From assembly GCA_019636875.1 (NCBI GenBank), contig JAHBWR010000006.1:1-64000 (forward strand): DNA of 64,000 nt, given 5' to 3'. Positions 41,404-50,847 of the stretch are shown one piece after another. The stretch is from Nitrospira sp. (GTDB lineage: Bacteria > Nitrospirota > Nitrospiria > Nitrospirales > Nitrospiraceae). How positions within the stretch are numbered: the stretch's first letter is position 1; every line of letters begins with the position of its first letter. The notes beneath the pieces were generated by a model that saw only the letters and a list, made by a program, of their open reading frames with translations, had not been told where the DNA came from and searched no databases. Both the position numbers and the translations under genes were made by a program.

Positions 41404-42875
41404 GCGTGTACACCATATGATTGATAGTTCCATAAGGCATTCAGCCGCGGTCGCTCAATCCACCAGAGATAGCCGATGAATAATACTGCGAGCACAAGAC
41501 CAAGAATGTCCGCTGCCCAGGAGGTCAGGACTCGATGCTGGAAAGGGAGCGTCGTGAGCACAATCCCTACTATGAGGCCAAGCGCTCCGATGCGGCTCAG
41601 TGACAAAAATGTGTCCTGCGATGATGACCCAAGGAGATGGCCAGATATCCATGCTTGTAAAGCAGTTCCGAACAGGTAGCTGATTGAGAGAGAGAGAGCA
41701 GCCCCAACTATTCCGAACGAAATGGTCAGTGGAACGATCACGGCGAGATAGACAAGGCATTGTCCAGCCCAGCTTCGCATCTGTAGATCAGGACGTCTCA
41801 TCCCGTAATGCAAGGAGGCCATGACACTGGCGTAGCCACTGCACACGGCATAGAGGCAGAGGACTCTGAGTGGGTCGACGATGCCGATCCATTGCGAACC
41901 AAACGTGAGAGGAACAATGATCGGTGACAGCATGCCGATGATCATGCCGAGTGGTATATAGATGATTCCGACGAGGCCGACTTGAAGATTAAACACACGA
42001 GCGATCCCGAGCTCGTCCTGTTGCAACGAGGCATAGGTCGGCACACTGATCTGCTGCATAAGGGACGTGGCTCGTGCCCCGATGAGGAGAGGAATGGCCA
42101 GCGCCACCTGATACATGCCCAGGGCCTCGGCTCCAAGAACACGACCGACGACGAGTTCTCCGCCGGTCATCACCACGAAGGTGCAGATCGTCGTGAGATT
42201 CAGACGGCTTCCGTAACGAAAGAGGTAGGACAGAGCCGACCTCTTCAGTGACCAACGAGGAATAAAGCGTGAGATCCAGAAGGACAGAAGACAGCCAACC
42301 ATCAGACCGACCAATTGGCCGATGACGAGTGCCCAGACTGTTCGGTAGGTAATGGCGATGGTTACGGTGACGCTTGCCTCAATGCTGCGCCGGACCGCGT
42401 CCATCGTCACGCGACCTTTGAGGTCGAGCGTCTTCATCAACATCGCCATCGCCGGACTGTAAAGGCCTTGAATGATCAATGCCCAGGCGTGGACCCGCAG
42501 CAGCGGTTCGAGTAGTGGCATACGCATCAGATCACTGATCAGTCCTGCCAATAGCCAGACCCCGCTTGCCATCACAATGCCTCGAAGAGCCGATAGGGTC
42601 CAGGCTGTCGCAAGATCATCTTCGGTGACATGCTCTTTTGCAATCAGAGCCGACTCGAGTCCTAACTCGCCGAGCGTGAGAATCGCGAGCAACACGGCTG
42701 CAGATGCAGCCATGATTCCGAAATCTGCCGGGGTCAGGATTCTCGCAAGTACGACCAGTTGGATTGCAGCGACGACCTTGTCAAAAAGAAATCCTCCCCC
42801 CACCCAGCCACCGGCGTGGAGGATTCGGTCGCGAAGGCGTGGGGTGGTTGAGGTTTCGTTGTAAGTACTCATCAC
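41400..42875 (-). CDS. Polysaccharide flippase (Wzx/MOP superfamily)
   Basis: A 491-residue membrane protein with about 14 transmembrane helices, typical of the Wzx and MurJ-like MOP exporters. Family marks include LARILTPADFGIMAASAAVL near the N-terminus and FRYGSRLNLTTICTFVVMTGGELVVGRVLG around the middle. It moves the lipid-linked repeat unit to the outer face of the inner membrane for polymerisation. The start is MM at 42875/42872. It precedes the GT2 gene with a 4-nt overlap and follows the GT4 gene after 39 nt. Confidence 0.92.
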   Translation of the reverse strand: MMSTYNETSTTPRLRDRILHAGGWVGGGFLFDKVVAAIQLVVLARILTPADFGIMAASAAVLLAILTLGELGLESALIAKEHVTEDDLATAWTLSALRGIVMASGVWLLAGLISDLMRMPLLEPLLRVHAWALIIQGLYSPAMAMLMKTLDLKGRVTMDAVRRSIEASVTVTIAITYRTVWALVIGQLVGLMVGCLLSFWISRFIPRWSLKRSALSYLFRYGSRLNLTTICTFVVMTGGELVVGRVLGAEALGMYQVALAIPLLIGARATSLMQQISVPTYASLQQDELGIARVFNLQVGLVGIIYIPLGMIIGMLSPIIVPLTFGSQWIGIVDPLRVLCLYAVCSGYASVMASLHYGMRRPDLQMRSWAGQCLVYLAVIVPLTISFGIVGAALSLSISYLFGTALQAWISGHLLGSSSQDTFLSLSRIGALGLIVGIVLTTLPFQHRVLTSWAADILGLVLAVLFIGYLWWIERPRLNALWNYQSYGVHA

Positions 42876-42914
42876 GTTCGTGCTTCGATGGTGTCGTCAG
42901 CCCCTAGGATCTAT

Positions 42915-44102
42915 TCATGCGGCCAGCGCTGTTTGTTCGATGGCCTGCTGGCAGACCTGTTCGAGTTGAGCGGCTCGGGCAGACCAGGTGTGAGCTTGCA
43001 CGACGGCCGATCGTCCTCGTTGTCCCATGTTCTCCCGAAGTTCGGCGTGGTCCAATAACGCGATGATCTGACGAGCTAGATCGCCAGGGTCATCAGCTTG
43101 AGCCGAGAGCCCGCACCCGAGGGCATTTACGGTATCGCCATATCCCGGTCCTGCTGTTGCCACAACAGGACGCCCGCAGGCGAGATATTCCCACAGTTTC
43201 ATCGAATCACCAGGATAGGATCGGGTCTGTCTATGTAACACGACACAGATATCAAAGGCGGCAATCCACCGAGGGACTTCAGTGAAATCGGCTCGCCCAA
43301 CGAAAGAGATCGAGTGGGACAGGTGTAAGCGCCGTACCTGTGCTTCGAGTATCGGTTTCATGACGCCATCGCCGACGAGAAGACAGCACACCGTGGGGTA
43401 AGACGTCGCGACAATGGCGATGGCATCAACGAGCGTATCGAGGCCGTGCCATGGGAAAAACCCACCCACAAAGCCAATGTATGGCCCTTGCTCAGGCAGA
43501 CCCAACTCACGTCTGGCCAATTTCTGTGGCAACGGGGAGAAATGTATCGGATCGACACCATTCCTGATAACCCTGAGTTTGGATGAATCTACCGATTCAC
43601 GAGACTGGAGACTGTCTAAGAGCTCGGGACAAACACTGACGATCGCAGCAGCGCTCTTCACGGCAAGATGGAGACAGTAGACTAAGAGCGCGAGAAGCGG
43701 TGGAATACGCCATATACCCCGGACCTCCTCGTTCGGAAGTCCGTTCACAAAGTACACGACTGGGCATGAAGTTTCTCGCAGCGCCCAGAGAGGGGCAATT
43801 TGGCCTGGTGAATCAAACCACAACACCACATCTGGGCATTGTTCATGTATGAGTGTTGTCAATGTTTGTGTGGAGTTCATGAGAAATGATAGTGGGCGGA
43901 ACCCTCCCCACCTCATAACGTGCACGAAATGCATCTGTACCCGTGGACTCATGCTGATACCTGGGATGGTTCGTTCAGACTGAGGGGCAACGACGCATAC
44001 ATCGTGGCCACGCGAAGCCAAGGCTTTGGTGAATTCCAGTACCTGCCGTGACCCACCGGCTGCAACCCCTAAGTCTTCATCACAGTACGTGAGAATGCGC
44101 AT
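42915..44102 (-). CDS. GT4-family glycosyltransferase
   Basis: A 395-residue GT-B transferase that starts MRILTYCDEDLGVAAGGSRQ, with the acceptor glycine loop. The C-terminal nucleotide domain has YIGFVGGFFPWHGLDTLVDA, CLLVGDG and PGDSMKLWEYLACGRPVVAT; a Lys-Leu-Trp-Glu stands where many GT4 proteins have the E-x7-E pair. It overlaps the next upstream GT4 gene by 23 nt. The two neighbours are the same length and clearly related (see findings). Confidence 0.92.
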   Translation of the reverse strand: MRILTYCDEDLGVAAGGSRQVLEFTKALASRGHDVCVVAPQSERTIPGISMSPRVQMHFVHVMRWGGFRPLSFLMNSTQTLTTLIHEQCPDVVLWFDSPGQIAPLWALRETSCPVVYFVNGLPNEEVRGIWRIPPLLALLVYCLHLAVKSAAAIVSVCPELLDSLQSRESVDSSKLRVIRNGVDPIHFSPLPQKLARRELGLPEQGPYIGFVGGFFPWHGLDTLVDAIAIVATSYPTVCCLLVGDGVMKPILEAQVRRLHLSHSISFVGRADFTEVPRWIAAFDICVVLHRQTRSYPGDSMKLWEYLACGRPVVATAGPGYGDTVNALGCGLSAQADDPGDLARQIIALLDHAELRENMGQRGRSAVVQAHTWSARAAQLEQVCQQAIEQTALAA

Positions 44103-45267
44103 GAGTCTTCACCCTAGTATCCGCATGAATCCATTGCCGAAGTTGTTGTGCGATCACTGCCCATGAAAAGGTCTTCTCGACAAAGCGCCGACCGTCCTCC
44201 CCCATCGCCCGGCAACGGTCGGGGTCTTGTACGAGAGCAATGATGGCATTCGCCAGCAGACGTGGCTGATCAGGGGGTATAAGGTGAACGCCGCATTCAG
44301 CCGTGAACGTCGACACCACCGAAGGGATAGCGCTGGCCACCACAGGCCGACGACAGGCCAGATAATCGAAGAGTTTCACCGGTGATGTCTCACCACGATC
44401 TCCCCGAAACGGAGCCACGCAGAGGCTCATCGCCCCAATCCACACAGGAACGTCGACATAGGGGACACGTCCGGTCCAGGTAATGCAGTTTTCCAACTCC
44501 AGCCGCTTGGCTTGTTGTCTGAGTTCTTCCCGTACTTCCCCATCGCCAACCAGGAGAAGGTGCAAAGCCGGGCAGACCTTTTTAACCAACACCATGGCGT
44601 CAAGAAGACAGGAGAGTCCTTGATATCTATAAAAACTACCTATAAAACCAATATATAAGAGTGATTGGTGTAGTCCTAGTTGAAGTCTTGACGACACGGT
44701 GTCTTGGGGTACAAACCGTTGCACATCCGTGCCGCTAGGGAAGACCTCGATGCGTTCGAGGGGGACGTGATAACGCTCGTGAAGCAATGATCGCAAACCG
44801 CTCGTCAGTACGACCACATGTTCACAATGTCTCAATGCGAATCCGGCTAGAAAATGTTTCACACCCAGACTGAACCGTGATTTTTCTGTGAACCAGTCAG
44901 GAACTGGTTCGCCGTTCACTTCACAGACGCACGGCACTCGGAGCAATTTGGCAAGGATCAATGCATGCGGGCTATCCATCCATCGGTAGTACACGACATC
45001 TGGTCGTGTCTGGACTGCACGAATAAGTCCATGAACAAACGAGAACAGCGCGTATGACAGCGGCCGAATCAGGGGTAAGAATATGAGACGGATTGGTACG
45101 ACCTTGAAGGCAAAGCTATTTGAGGCTGAGCGATATCGAGGAGGAAACAGAACTACCGCATCTCCGGCTTGAGTGAGGGCATCCGCCAAACTCCACACGC
45201 GAACCAGTCCCACTGGATCCTGTGGGGCGTCCGGTTCGTACCAATAACAGAAAATAAACCAGGTCAC
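44080..45267 (-). CDS. GT4-family glycosyltransferase
   Basis: A 395-residue GT-B transferase. It begins FIFCYWYEPDAPQDPVGLVRVWSLADAL and has YIGFIGSFYRYQGLSCLLDAM, LLVGDGEVREEL and GETSPVKLFDYLACRRPVVAS, close to its downstream neighbour. The start ATG overlaps the ligase stop (ATGA), and its end overlaps the next gene by 23 nt. Donor and acceptor are not known. Confidence 0.93.
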   Translation of the reverse strand: MTWFIFCYWYEPDAPQDPVGLVRVWSLADALTQAGDAVVLFPPRYRSASNSFAFKVVPIRLIFLPLIRPLSYALFSFVHGLIRAVQTRPDVVYYRWMDSPHALILAKLLRVPCVCEVNGEPVPDWFTEKSRFSLGVKHFLAGFALRHCEHVVVLTSGLRSLLHERYHVPLERIEVFPSGTDVQRFVPQDTVSSRLQLGLHQSLLYIGFIGSFYRYQGLSCLLDAMVLVKKVCPALHLLLVGDGEVREELRQQAKRLELENCITWTGRVPYVDVPVWIGAMSLCVAPFRGDRGETSPVKLFDYLACRRPVVASAIPSVVSTFTAECGVHLIPPDQPRLLANAIIALVQDPDRCRAMGEDGRRFVEKTFSWAVIAQQLRQWIHADTRVKTHAHSHVL

Positions 45268-46646
45268 GTGGCCATCTCCGTCCTGTTCGCTGGCTCAGCT
45301 GAGGGAGACAGCGTGGGCAATAACATGACAAGACCTGCACAAAGCCAAAATGGCTCCATGATCCGTATGATGATAAAGGTATTCGCGCCAACACCATGAG
45401 CCAGCATGGCGACCAATCCTAAGAGGAAGCCATGCGCCAGTCCTTTGGCGAACGGATCGGTTTGTGACAGAAACGATTCTCTGGCACATCGCCAGAGGCG
45501 ATAGATGATGAATCCAAAGGCCACTAAACCGGTAAGGCCCGTCTCACCGAGGATTTTCACGTACTGGGCGTCGGCCCACGCGTACCCGGTAATGCCTCGC
45601 CCGAGGAGCGGATCATGAACCCAGTCGTCCAGAACATACGCCCATGATTTCAGTCGTTCGGTTGTGGACAGATCCAGTCCGACTCGGCCCACCTTGATCT
45701 CTCCTCCATATTGCCGTCCGAAGAAGGTCTCACTGACTCGTTCCTTCACATTGGCAGGCGCCAGGAGTGGAATGAGAGCCATGATGACCAAGAGAAAGGT
45801 GAGGACCCGAGGCCGTCTCCATTGGGTGACACCCACTGTCAGGAGCAGTACAAAAGCCGAAAGATAGGATGAGCGTGATAAGGTGGCCATCAACGCTAAG
45901 ATGGCAAATCCACTTAGGACTAAGAGGGCGACACGAATTGGACTGATCTGAATATGTAGCAAAAGGCCGGTCATAATCGCCAACAGAAATACGAGATACC
46001 CCCCGAGCGTATTCGGTTCGCCGCTTTCGCCTTCAAACGGGGCCGACGCACGTTGCCCGCTCGGTATTTGGTAGATGGCGTAGAGACTGACGATCAGGCC
46101 AACAACGAGCAGAGCCATCACGAGCCCCACCACATGCTGTTCTGAACGCACGTGATTCACGACCATGAAAAACACAAAGAAATACTCAAAGTATTTCAGG
46201 ACAAAGAAAAATCCGGCGATCGGTCTGACATGGCCGTTCAAGACGCCGATGAGTGTTGAGATGACGCAGATGACCATGTAGACCGCGATCGGTCGGTTCA
46301 GTGGGGTCTCGCGAAACAACGCCAATTCTCGGTAGAGGATATTCTTGACCAACCAGCTGACGCCGATGATGACTAACAGAATATCGTCCATACGGAATGA
46401 CAATTCTCGCCCACCGACACCGCGACCTTCGATCCGTCCAATCGCAATCTCAGGCGATAACAGCATCGAGGCAATCAGCAGGTAGAGTGCTGCGGACACA
46501 GAGGTGAACGCGGTGAGCAGGATTAAGAATCCAAAGGCCGCTTGCATGCCGGTCGTCGGTGTTGTCAGGGTCAGACCTAAGGCGAGGATGAGCGCAAGCA
46601 CCGAGACGACGAGGCTATCGTGTGTGGTAATGGCAACCGGTTGCAT
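45264..46646 (-). CDS. O-antigen ligase/polymerase family protein (WzyC)
   Basis: A 460-residue membrane protein with about 11-12 transmembrane segments and the WzyC signature in a large periplasmic loop: ERLKSWAYVLDDWVHDPLLGRGITGYAWADAQYVKILGETG-like region (split: WVHDPLLGRG, then ILGETGLTGLVAFG). This group includes O-antigen ligases and polymerases that join oligosaccharide units outside the inner membrane. Here it is the only candidate for the polymerase. It overlaps the GT4 gene by 4 nt and follows the co-polymerase gene by 24 nt. Confidence 0.9.
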   Translation of the reverse strand: MQPVAITTHDSLVVSVLALILALGLTLTTPTTGMQAAFGFLILLTAFTSVSAALYLLIASMLLSPEIAIGRIEGRGVGGRELSFRMDDILLVIIGVSWLVKNILYRELALFRETPLNRPIAVYMVICVISTLIGVLNGHVRPIAGFFFVLKYFEYFFVFFMVVNHVRSEQHVVGLVMALLVVGLIVSLYAIYQIPSGQRASAPFEGESGEPNTLGGYLVFLLAIMTGLLLHIQISPIRVALLVLSGFAILALMATLSRSSYLSAFVLLLTVGVTQWRRPRVLTFLLVIMALIPLLAPANVKERVSETFFGRQYGGEIKVGRVGLDLSTTERLKSWAYVLDDWVHDPLLGRGITGYAWADAQYVKILGETGLTGLVAFGFIIYRLWRCARESFLSQTDPFAKGLAHGFLLGLVAMLAHGVGANTFIIIRIMEPFWLCAGLVMLLPTLSPSAEPANRTEMAT

Positions 46647-46670
46647 GGCGCAAAAGCTCCGCGGGTCACG

Positions 46671-48809
46671 TCACCGATACTCGTAGCGATAGAGTCCGTA
46701 CTCAGGCGTCACTTCTGACTTGACGTTGGTGAGCACGACACCAAGAACATTAGCCTGAGCATGATCGAGTAGGAACTTGGCACGCTTCAGTGCATTGCGA
46801 CCGATCCGACCCACCTGGTACACCAAGATGGTCCCGTCGACACGAGAGCTAAAGGCGACCGCGTCCGTGACGGGAAGGATGGGGGGGGTATCGATCAGCA
46901 CAATATCGTAGTCTTCCTGCATTTCTGCGATGAGCGCTTTGATCTTCGTAATATTCAGAAACTCGTTGGGATTTCCCGATTCTGAACCACTCGTGATCAC
47001 ATGGAGATTATCCAGACCGGGAGTGCTGAGGAACCGATCGACACCGACTGTTCCAAGCATGAGGTCCGTTGCAGACCGCACGTATGACCGCCATGACGTC
47101 GTCCCCAACAAGGCATCCACCAACCCCGGTTCTCGCTCGATCCCCAATCGTTGGTGGACAATCGGTTTCCGAAGATCGGCATCGACCAGCAACACCTTTA
47201 TGCCCTCTTGAGCCATGGTGATAGCCAAATTGATCACGCAGGTGCTTTTGCCCTCCCCAAGCGCGGCGCTGGTAAAGATGATCGACTTCACTCTACGATC
47301 CAGACTGGCGAACTGAATATTGGTTCTGAGCGAGCGAAGGCTTTCCGATAAGACGGATTTCGGATCAAGCAGACAAATCAATTTCGAGAGGCTTTCCGCT
47401 GCCGACGGTGGTGTGTCCGGCGGCAATGTCTCCAGCGCCATCTCCTTGAGTACCTTATGGTCGAGCTGTGGAATAATTCCTAAGACGGGTACGTTGAGAA
47501 ACTCCTCGACTCCTTCGATCGTACCAATCGATGTATCGAAGGACTCTCGACCGAAGGCGAGCACGATGCCGAGAAAACACCCCATCAACCCTCCGATCAT
47601 CAAATTCATGGTGATGTTGGAGCCGTTGATAGGCGTTGAGGGCGTGATGGCCGGAGCGATGATGGAGACCTCTTCAATCCGTTCAGCCCCCTTTATCAGC
47701 AACTCCTGATGCTTCGCCTTCAGCGTTGCGAGGAGGTCGGTGTTCACCTTTACTTCCCGCTCCAAGCGGCTCATTTGAATAGCTGCTCGAGGGTATCCCA
47801 AATAGCGTTGTCGATAATGTCGTCGTTGCTCTTGAAGCGCCTCTTCACGATCCATTAATGTCGTGACCTTGGACTTCAGCTCTTGGATCATTTCAGATTT
47901 AACGTTGTCGACCTTCTTCTGTTGCTCGACGACCTGAGGGTGATCCGGTGTGTAATTGATGAGCAAAGTATCGCGCTCCTGGATCAGGTCCAATAACCGT
48001 TGGTTCAGGATCGTGAGAAGTGCGTTCTGTTCTTCGGTAAAAATCCGGCCGGTCTGATTGCCGATCACGGCGTCTGAGTGTTTCAGTACTTCGATCTGAC
48101 GTTCGCCCTCCGTGCGTTTTCGCAGCACGTCGTTGTACTGTTCTTCCAACTTGGTGAAGGTATCCAGCGCAGCTCGGGCTTCATCGGCAAGAAAGACCCG
48201 GCCTTCATTCTCTTTGAAAGTCCGAAGAGCGTCCTCGGAATCGTTCAGTTGCTGTTCTAGACTTGCCAATTGTTCTTCCACAAACCGTTTGGATTCGGTG
48301 ACCAGACGGTTACGGGCAGCGATGTTTTCCACGCGGTACGCTGAGGCTGCCGAGTTCGCCATCCGTTCGGCGAGTTCAGGCTCATCGGAGGTAGCGGAAA
48401 TACGAATTATGTTCGTATCTCCTTCTCGCTGGGCGGTGATCTCCTGACCAAGGTTATAAATACTGTTCAGGTAGGTCGCGGACTTTTTGTCATCCGGCGC
48501 CGCATTTTCATCCACCCGTCCAAGGTCCACCGCTACACGTTCCATGACGGGAAAACTACGAATAAATTCAATCTGGGTCCCGAGATCATTCATGCTCGAG
48601 TAGGATAGAGATTCCAGCAGTTGCTGGGCTATCGTAGTGCTCCGCTCAAACTTGACTCGTGCTGAGGCTTCATAGAGAGGGTCGGGACGAAGAAATTCTG
48701 AAAAGATCACGGTAAAGACCACCACGAGGATGGTCGAGAGAAGGATGAGATACTTACGTTTTTTAAGAATCAACCAGTAGTCGATGACATTGAGTTCGTA
48801 CTGTGCCAT
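46671..48809 (-). CDS. Fused chain-length determinant and BY-kinase (Wzc-like)
   Basis: A 712-residue polysaccharide co-polymerase. Cytoplasmic N-terminus, TM1 (about 18-38), large periplasmic Wzz domain with long coiled coils (about 40-390), TM2 (about 402-420), then a cytoplasmic tyrosine kinase. The kinase shows Walker A SAALGEGKS (514-522), Walker A' LVDADLRKP (541-549) and Walker B IVLIDTPPIL (636-645). The C-terminal cluster has Tyr704, Tyr707, Tyr709 and Tyr711. BY-kinases autophosphorylate that tail to cycle the export complex. It stands between the Wza-type gene and the ligase. No cognate low-molecular-weight phosphatase gene is visible in the cluster. Confidence 0.95.
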   Translation of the reverse strand: MAQYELNVIDYWLILKKRKYLILLSTILVVVFTVIFSEFLRPDPLYEASARVKFERSTTIAQQLLESLSYSSMNDLGTQIEFIRSFPVMERVAVDLGRVDENAAPDDKKSATYLNSIYNLGQEITAQREGDTNIIRISATSDEPELAERMANSAASAYRVENIAARNRLVTESKRFVEEQLASLEQQLNDSEDALRTFKENEGRVFLADEARAALDTFTKLEEQYNDVLRKRTEGERQIEVLKHSDAVIGNQTGRIFTEEQNALLTILNQRLLDLIQERDTLLINYTPDHPQVVEQQKKVDNVKSEMIQELKSKVTTLMDREEALQEQRRHYRQRYLGYPRAAIQMSRLEREVKVNTDLLATLKAKHQELLIKGAERIEEVSIIAPAITPSTPINGSNITMNLMIGGLMGCFLGIVLAFGRESFDTSIGTIEGVEEFLNVPVLGIIPQLDHKVLKEMALETLPPDTPPSAAESLSKLICLLDPKSVLSESLRSLRTNIQFASLDRRVKSIIFTSAALGEGKSTCVINLAITMAQEGIKVLLVDADLRKPIVHQRLGIEREPGLVDALLGTTSWRSYVRSATDLMLGTVGVDRFLSTPGLDNLHVITSGSESGNPNEFLNITKIKALIAEMQEDYDIVLIDTPPILPVTDAVAFSSRVDGTILVYQVGRIGRNALKRAKFLLDHAQANVLGVVLTNVKSEVTPEYGLYRYEYR

Positions 48810-48834
48810 GGAAGTCCTATATCAGCTCATCGCG

Positions 48835-49629
48835 CTACGGTTTGAATGATGTAAATGCCGGGATCAGATATGCCGGGTACAGTGGCATGATCGCGGCCTG
48901 CACGACCGGCATGATCTTCTTTGCTGCTTCTGAAGCGTCTCCCAACTGTTCGCGTGGTACGAAGATGACATCATTTTCCTCGAGCGCGATATTCCGAGAA
49001 AGGTCTCCATAGGTGAAGACACGAGCAAGGTCCGCCGTTAAGACCTGAGGGCGTGAGAAATCTCCACCTCGGACAATCCGAATTTCCTCGAGCAGCGCCG
49101 TTTCATAGAAGTTATCTGCTGCCGCTACCGCTTGGAGCACCGTCATATCCCTCGCCATCGGAATCATGCCAGGCTTTTTCACGTCTCCGAACACAAAGAC
49201 CCGTTTGATTTTAAGCAGTTTCTTTTTGAGCGTCACTTGGGCGCGGGGCTCTCTCATAAAGGGCTTGGCTGCATCCTCGACTCGGCGTTCCGCCTCGGCG
49301 ACTGTTACACCCCCTACCGGTACTTCCATGAACCCAACGGAAACCGTTCCGGTTTCGCGCACCAACCCACTGTACTTTTCTTCACCTGCACCTCGTCGGA
49401 TGACGACTTCCAGCGTGTCGCCTGTTTCAATCGGCGTCTCTGTCGTGGGAACCGTTTCGTCAGCATACACATCGCCCTTGGGAAGCGGTGGAAGTGAGAC
49501 GGGATGTGTGCTCACTGCCGAAGGGGGCAAGGTGGATTGTCCAGGATTGCGACACCCTACCATGTGAAGCAGGGTCATCTGAGCTATGCACAGGACAATG
49601 ACGATCGGCACGTTACGAATTGGCTTCAT
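48835..49629 (-). CDS. Polysaccharide export outer-membrane lipoprotein (Wza-like)
   Basis: A 264-residue protein. Lipoprotein signal ending at HMVGC (Cys26), then the polysaccharide-export domain: DTLEVVIRRGAGEEKYSG, VSVGFMEVPVGG and VAEAERRVEDA, followed by one SLBB domain (VFGDVKKPGMIPM onwards to about 190). The C-terminus has a hydrophobic, possibly amphipathic helix of the kind that crosses the outer membrane in Wza (PVVQAAIMPLYPAYLIPAF). It forms the exit channel of Wzy-dependent capsule and EPS systems. It lies 11 nt after the HD-GYP gene and 25 nt before the co-polymerase gene. Confidence 0.93.
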   Translation of the reverse strand: MKPIRNVPIVIVLCIAQMTLLHMVGCRNPGQSTLPPSAVSTHPVSLPPLPKGDVYADETVPTTETPIETGDTLEVVIRRGAGEEKYSGLVRETGTVSVGFMEVPVGGVTVAEAERRVEDAAKPFMREPRAQVTLKKKLLKIKRVFVFGDVKKPGMIPMARDMTVLQAVAAADNFYETALLEEIRIVRGGDFSRPQVLTADLARVFTYGDLSRNIALEENDVIFVPREQLGDASEAAKKIMPVVQAAIMPLYPAYLIPAFTSFKP

Positions 49630-49640
49630 CGAGTCGTCTC

Positions 49641-50594
49641 CTATGATGCCATTCTGGCGTGCACGACACCCACGATATGCGCCGACAGGCTTTGCGATAG
49701 ATCCAAATCGCTCGGTTCACCAAATTTGGAGATCTCCACCACAGGACGAAGCGGGTGTCGGGGATTGGTTTGTTTCACAGTCCCGCTCTCTCCAGTGTTC
49801 AAGCGCACCTCCGTTCCGACCGGATAGAGGGTAATTTGATCGCCGATTGCTTTGAGTACCGGAAGGGAAAATAGAGTCTTGCCGTGAAGTAGGAGATCGC
49901 GCATGACGTCATGAGGTGAATTATTCATGCGATAGGGTCTCGTCGTGACCATGGCATCGAATGAATCGACAATTCCAATGACCTGTGCCGGCTCGGCAAT
50001 CTGTTTGTGCTTTAATCGGCATGGATAGCCGCTGCCGTCCCATCGTTCATGTTCCTGCGCGCAGATACTGGCTACCCACTCAAAGACGCTTCCCTGTCCC
50101 GCGAGAATCCGTCGACCTCGCTCCGGGTGAGCGCGAATGAGATCCCGCTCCTCTTCAGTGAGCGCACCTCGTTTCGTGATGAGTAACTCTGGAACCGTCC
50201 ACATACCGAGGTCATGGAGTAAACCGGCCAATGCCAGCCGCTCTAGATCTTGCTCTCGGTATTGCAGACCGATTCCTACCTTTGTTGCGAGGATGGCAAC
50301 ATGCAACGCATTATCAACCAGATAGTCATCAGTCTGCCCGTTTAATGCCCATCCGATAAGGTCATCACTCTGTCGCAGGAGGTTGACTAATTGCTCAGCC
50401 GGACCGGCGCACCGTGTCACGTCCGGGATCTTACTGGCATGGACTACTTCTTTGATCCGATAGAGCTCTTGCCTTGTTGAGGCAATCCATGAGCGACAGC
50501 TATTCATCGCCGATGCTCCCGTGCGAGAAGTCTGTGTGACACCGCTCTTTGGATGAGAGGCCTGTTCCCGGATCAAATCAGATAACCGTGCCAC
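49641..50594 (-). CDS. HD-GYP-domain protein (c-di-GMP phosphodiesterase-like)
   Basis: A 317-residue cytosolic protein. The HD-GYP domain (about 90-225) has His98, the HD pair at 127-128 (GLLHDLGMW), His156, and HERWDGSGYPCRLKHK (182-197). The residue before His182 is Glu (EHERWDGSGYP) where the family usually has HH, so one metal ligand differs. The domain is followed by GIVDSFDAMVTTRPYR. An N-terminal region of about 80 residues and a C-terminal beta-rich segment (about 265-317, GTVKQTNPRHPLRPVVEI) are unassigned; the latter resembles an HD-GYP accessory domain. It precedes the Wza gene by 11 nt, so it may set c-di-GMP level or act as a receptor controlling export. Confidence 0.87.
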   Translation of the reverse strand: MARLSDLIREQASHPKSGVTQTSRTGASAMNSCRSWIASTRQELYRIKEVVHASKIPDVTRCAGPAEQLVNLLRQSDDLIGWALNGQTDDYLVDNALHVAILATKVGIGLQYREQDLERLALAGLLHDLGMWTVPELLITKRGALTEEERDLIRAHPERGRRILAGQGSVFEWVASICAQEHERWDGSGYPCRLKHKQIAEPAQVIGIVDSFDAMVTTRPYRMNNSPHDVMRDLLLHGKTLFSLPVLKAIGDQITLYPVGTEVRLNTGESGTVKQTNPRHPLRPVVEISKFGEPSDLDLSQSLSAHIVGVVHARMAS

Positions 50595-50623
50595 TGGTTG
50601 GTGCTCCCTCTTGAACTATCTCG

Positions 50624-50800
50624 TCATTTGCTCACCGGTTTGCGAAGTCCAGATTCCTGCCTGAGATCAAGCTTGCTCAGCTCCCGTTCCAATGTGGCGC
50701 GGATAAAGCCGCTTGTTGTGTATCCCTGCTGTTTCAGGACATCGAGTTTTTCCTTGAGCTCGACTGGAAGCTGAATGACGATGCGAACAAGCTTAGCCAT
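50624..50800 (-). CDS. Ribbon-helix-helix (CopG/Arc-type) regulator, 58 residues
   Basis: A short gene. The product starts MAKLVRIVIQLPVELKEKL, the DNA-binding ribbon strand with basic and hydrophobic alternation, followed by two helices (DVLKQQGYTTSGFIRATLER and ELSKLDLRQESG) with the GxxxSxFIR-like loop of CopG/Arc proteins. AAGGGAG stands about 9 nt before the ATG. These dimeric proteins bind palindromic operators and usually repress their own operon. It is 29 nt upstream of the HD-GYP gene and heads the polysaccharide gene run; palindromes lie just upstream of it. Confidence 0.85.
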   Translation of the reverse strand: MAKLVRIVIQLPVELKEKLDVLKQQGYTTSGFIRATLERELSKLDLRQESGLRKPVSK

Positions 50801-50847
50801 GATCAGGACTCCCTTGAGACAGAGCAGGTTTCATGGACAAGTAGCCT

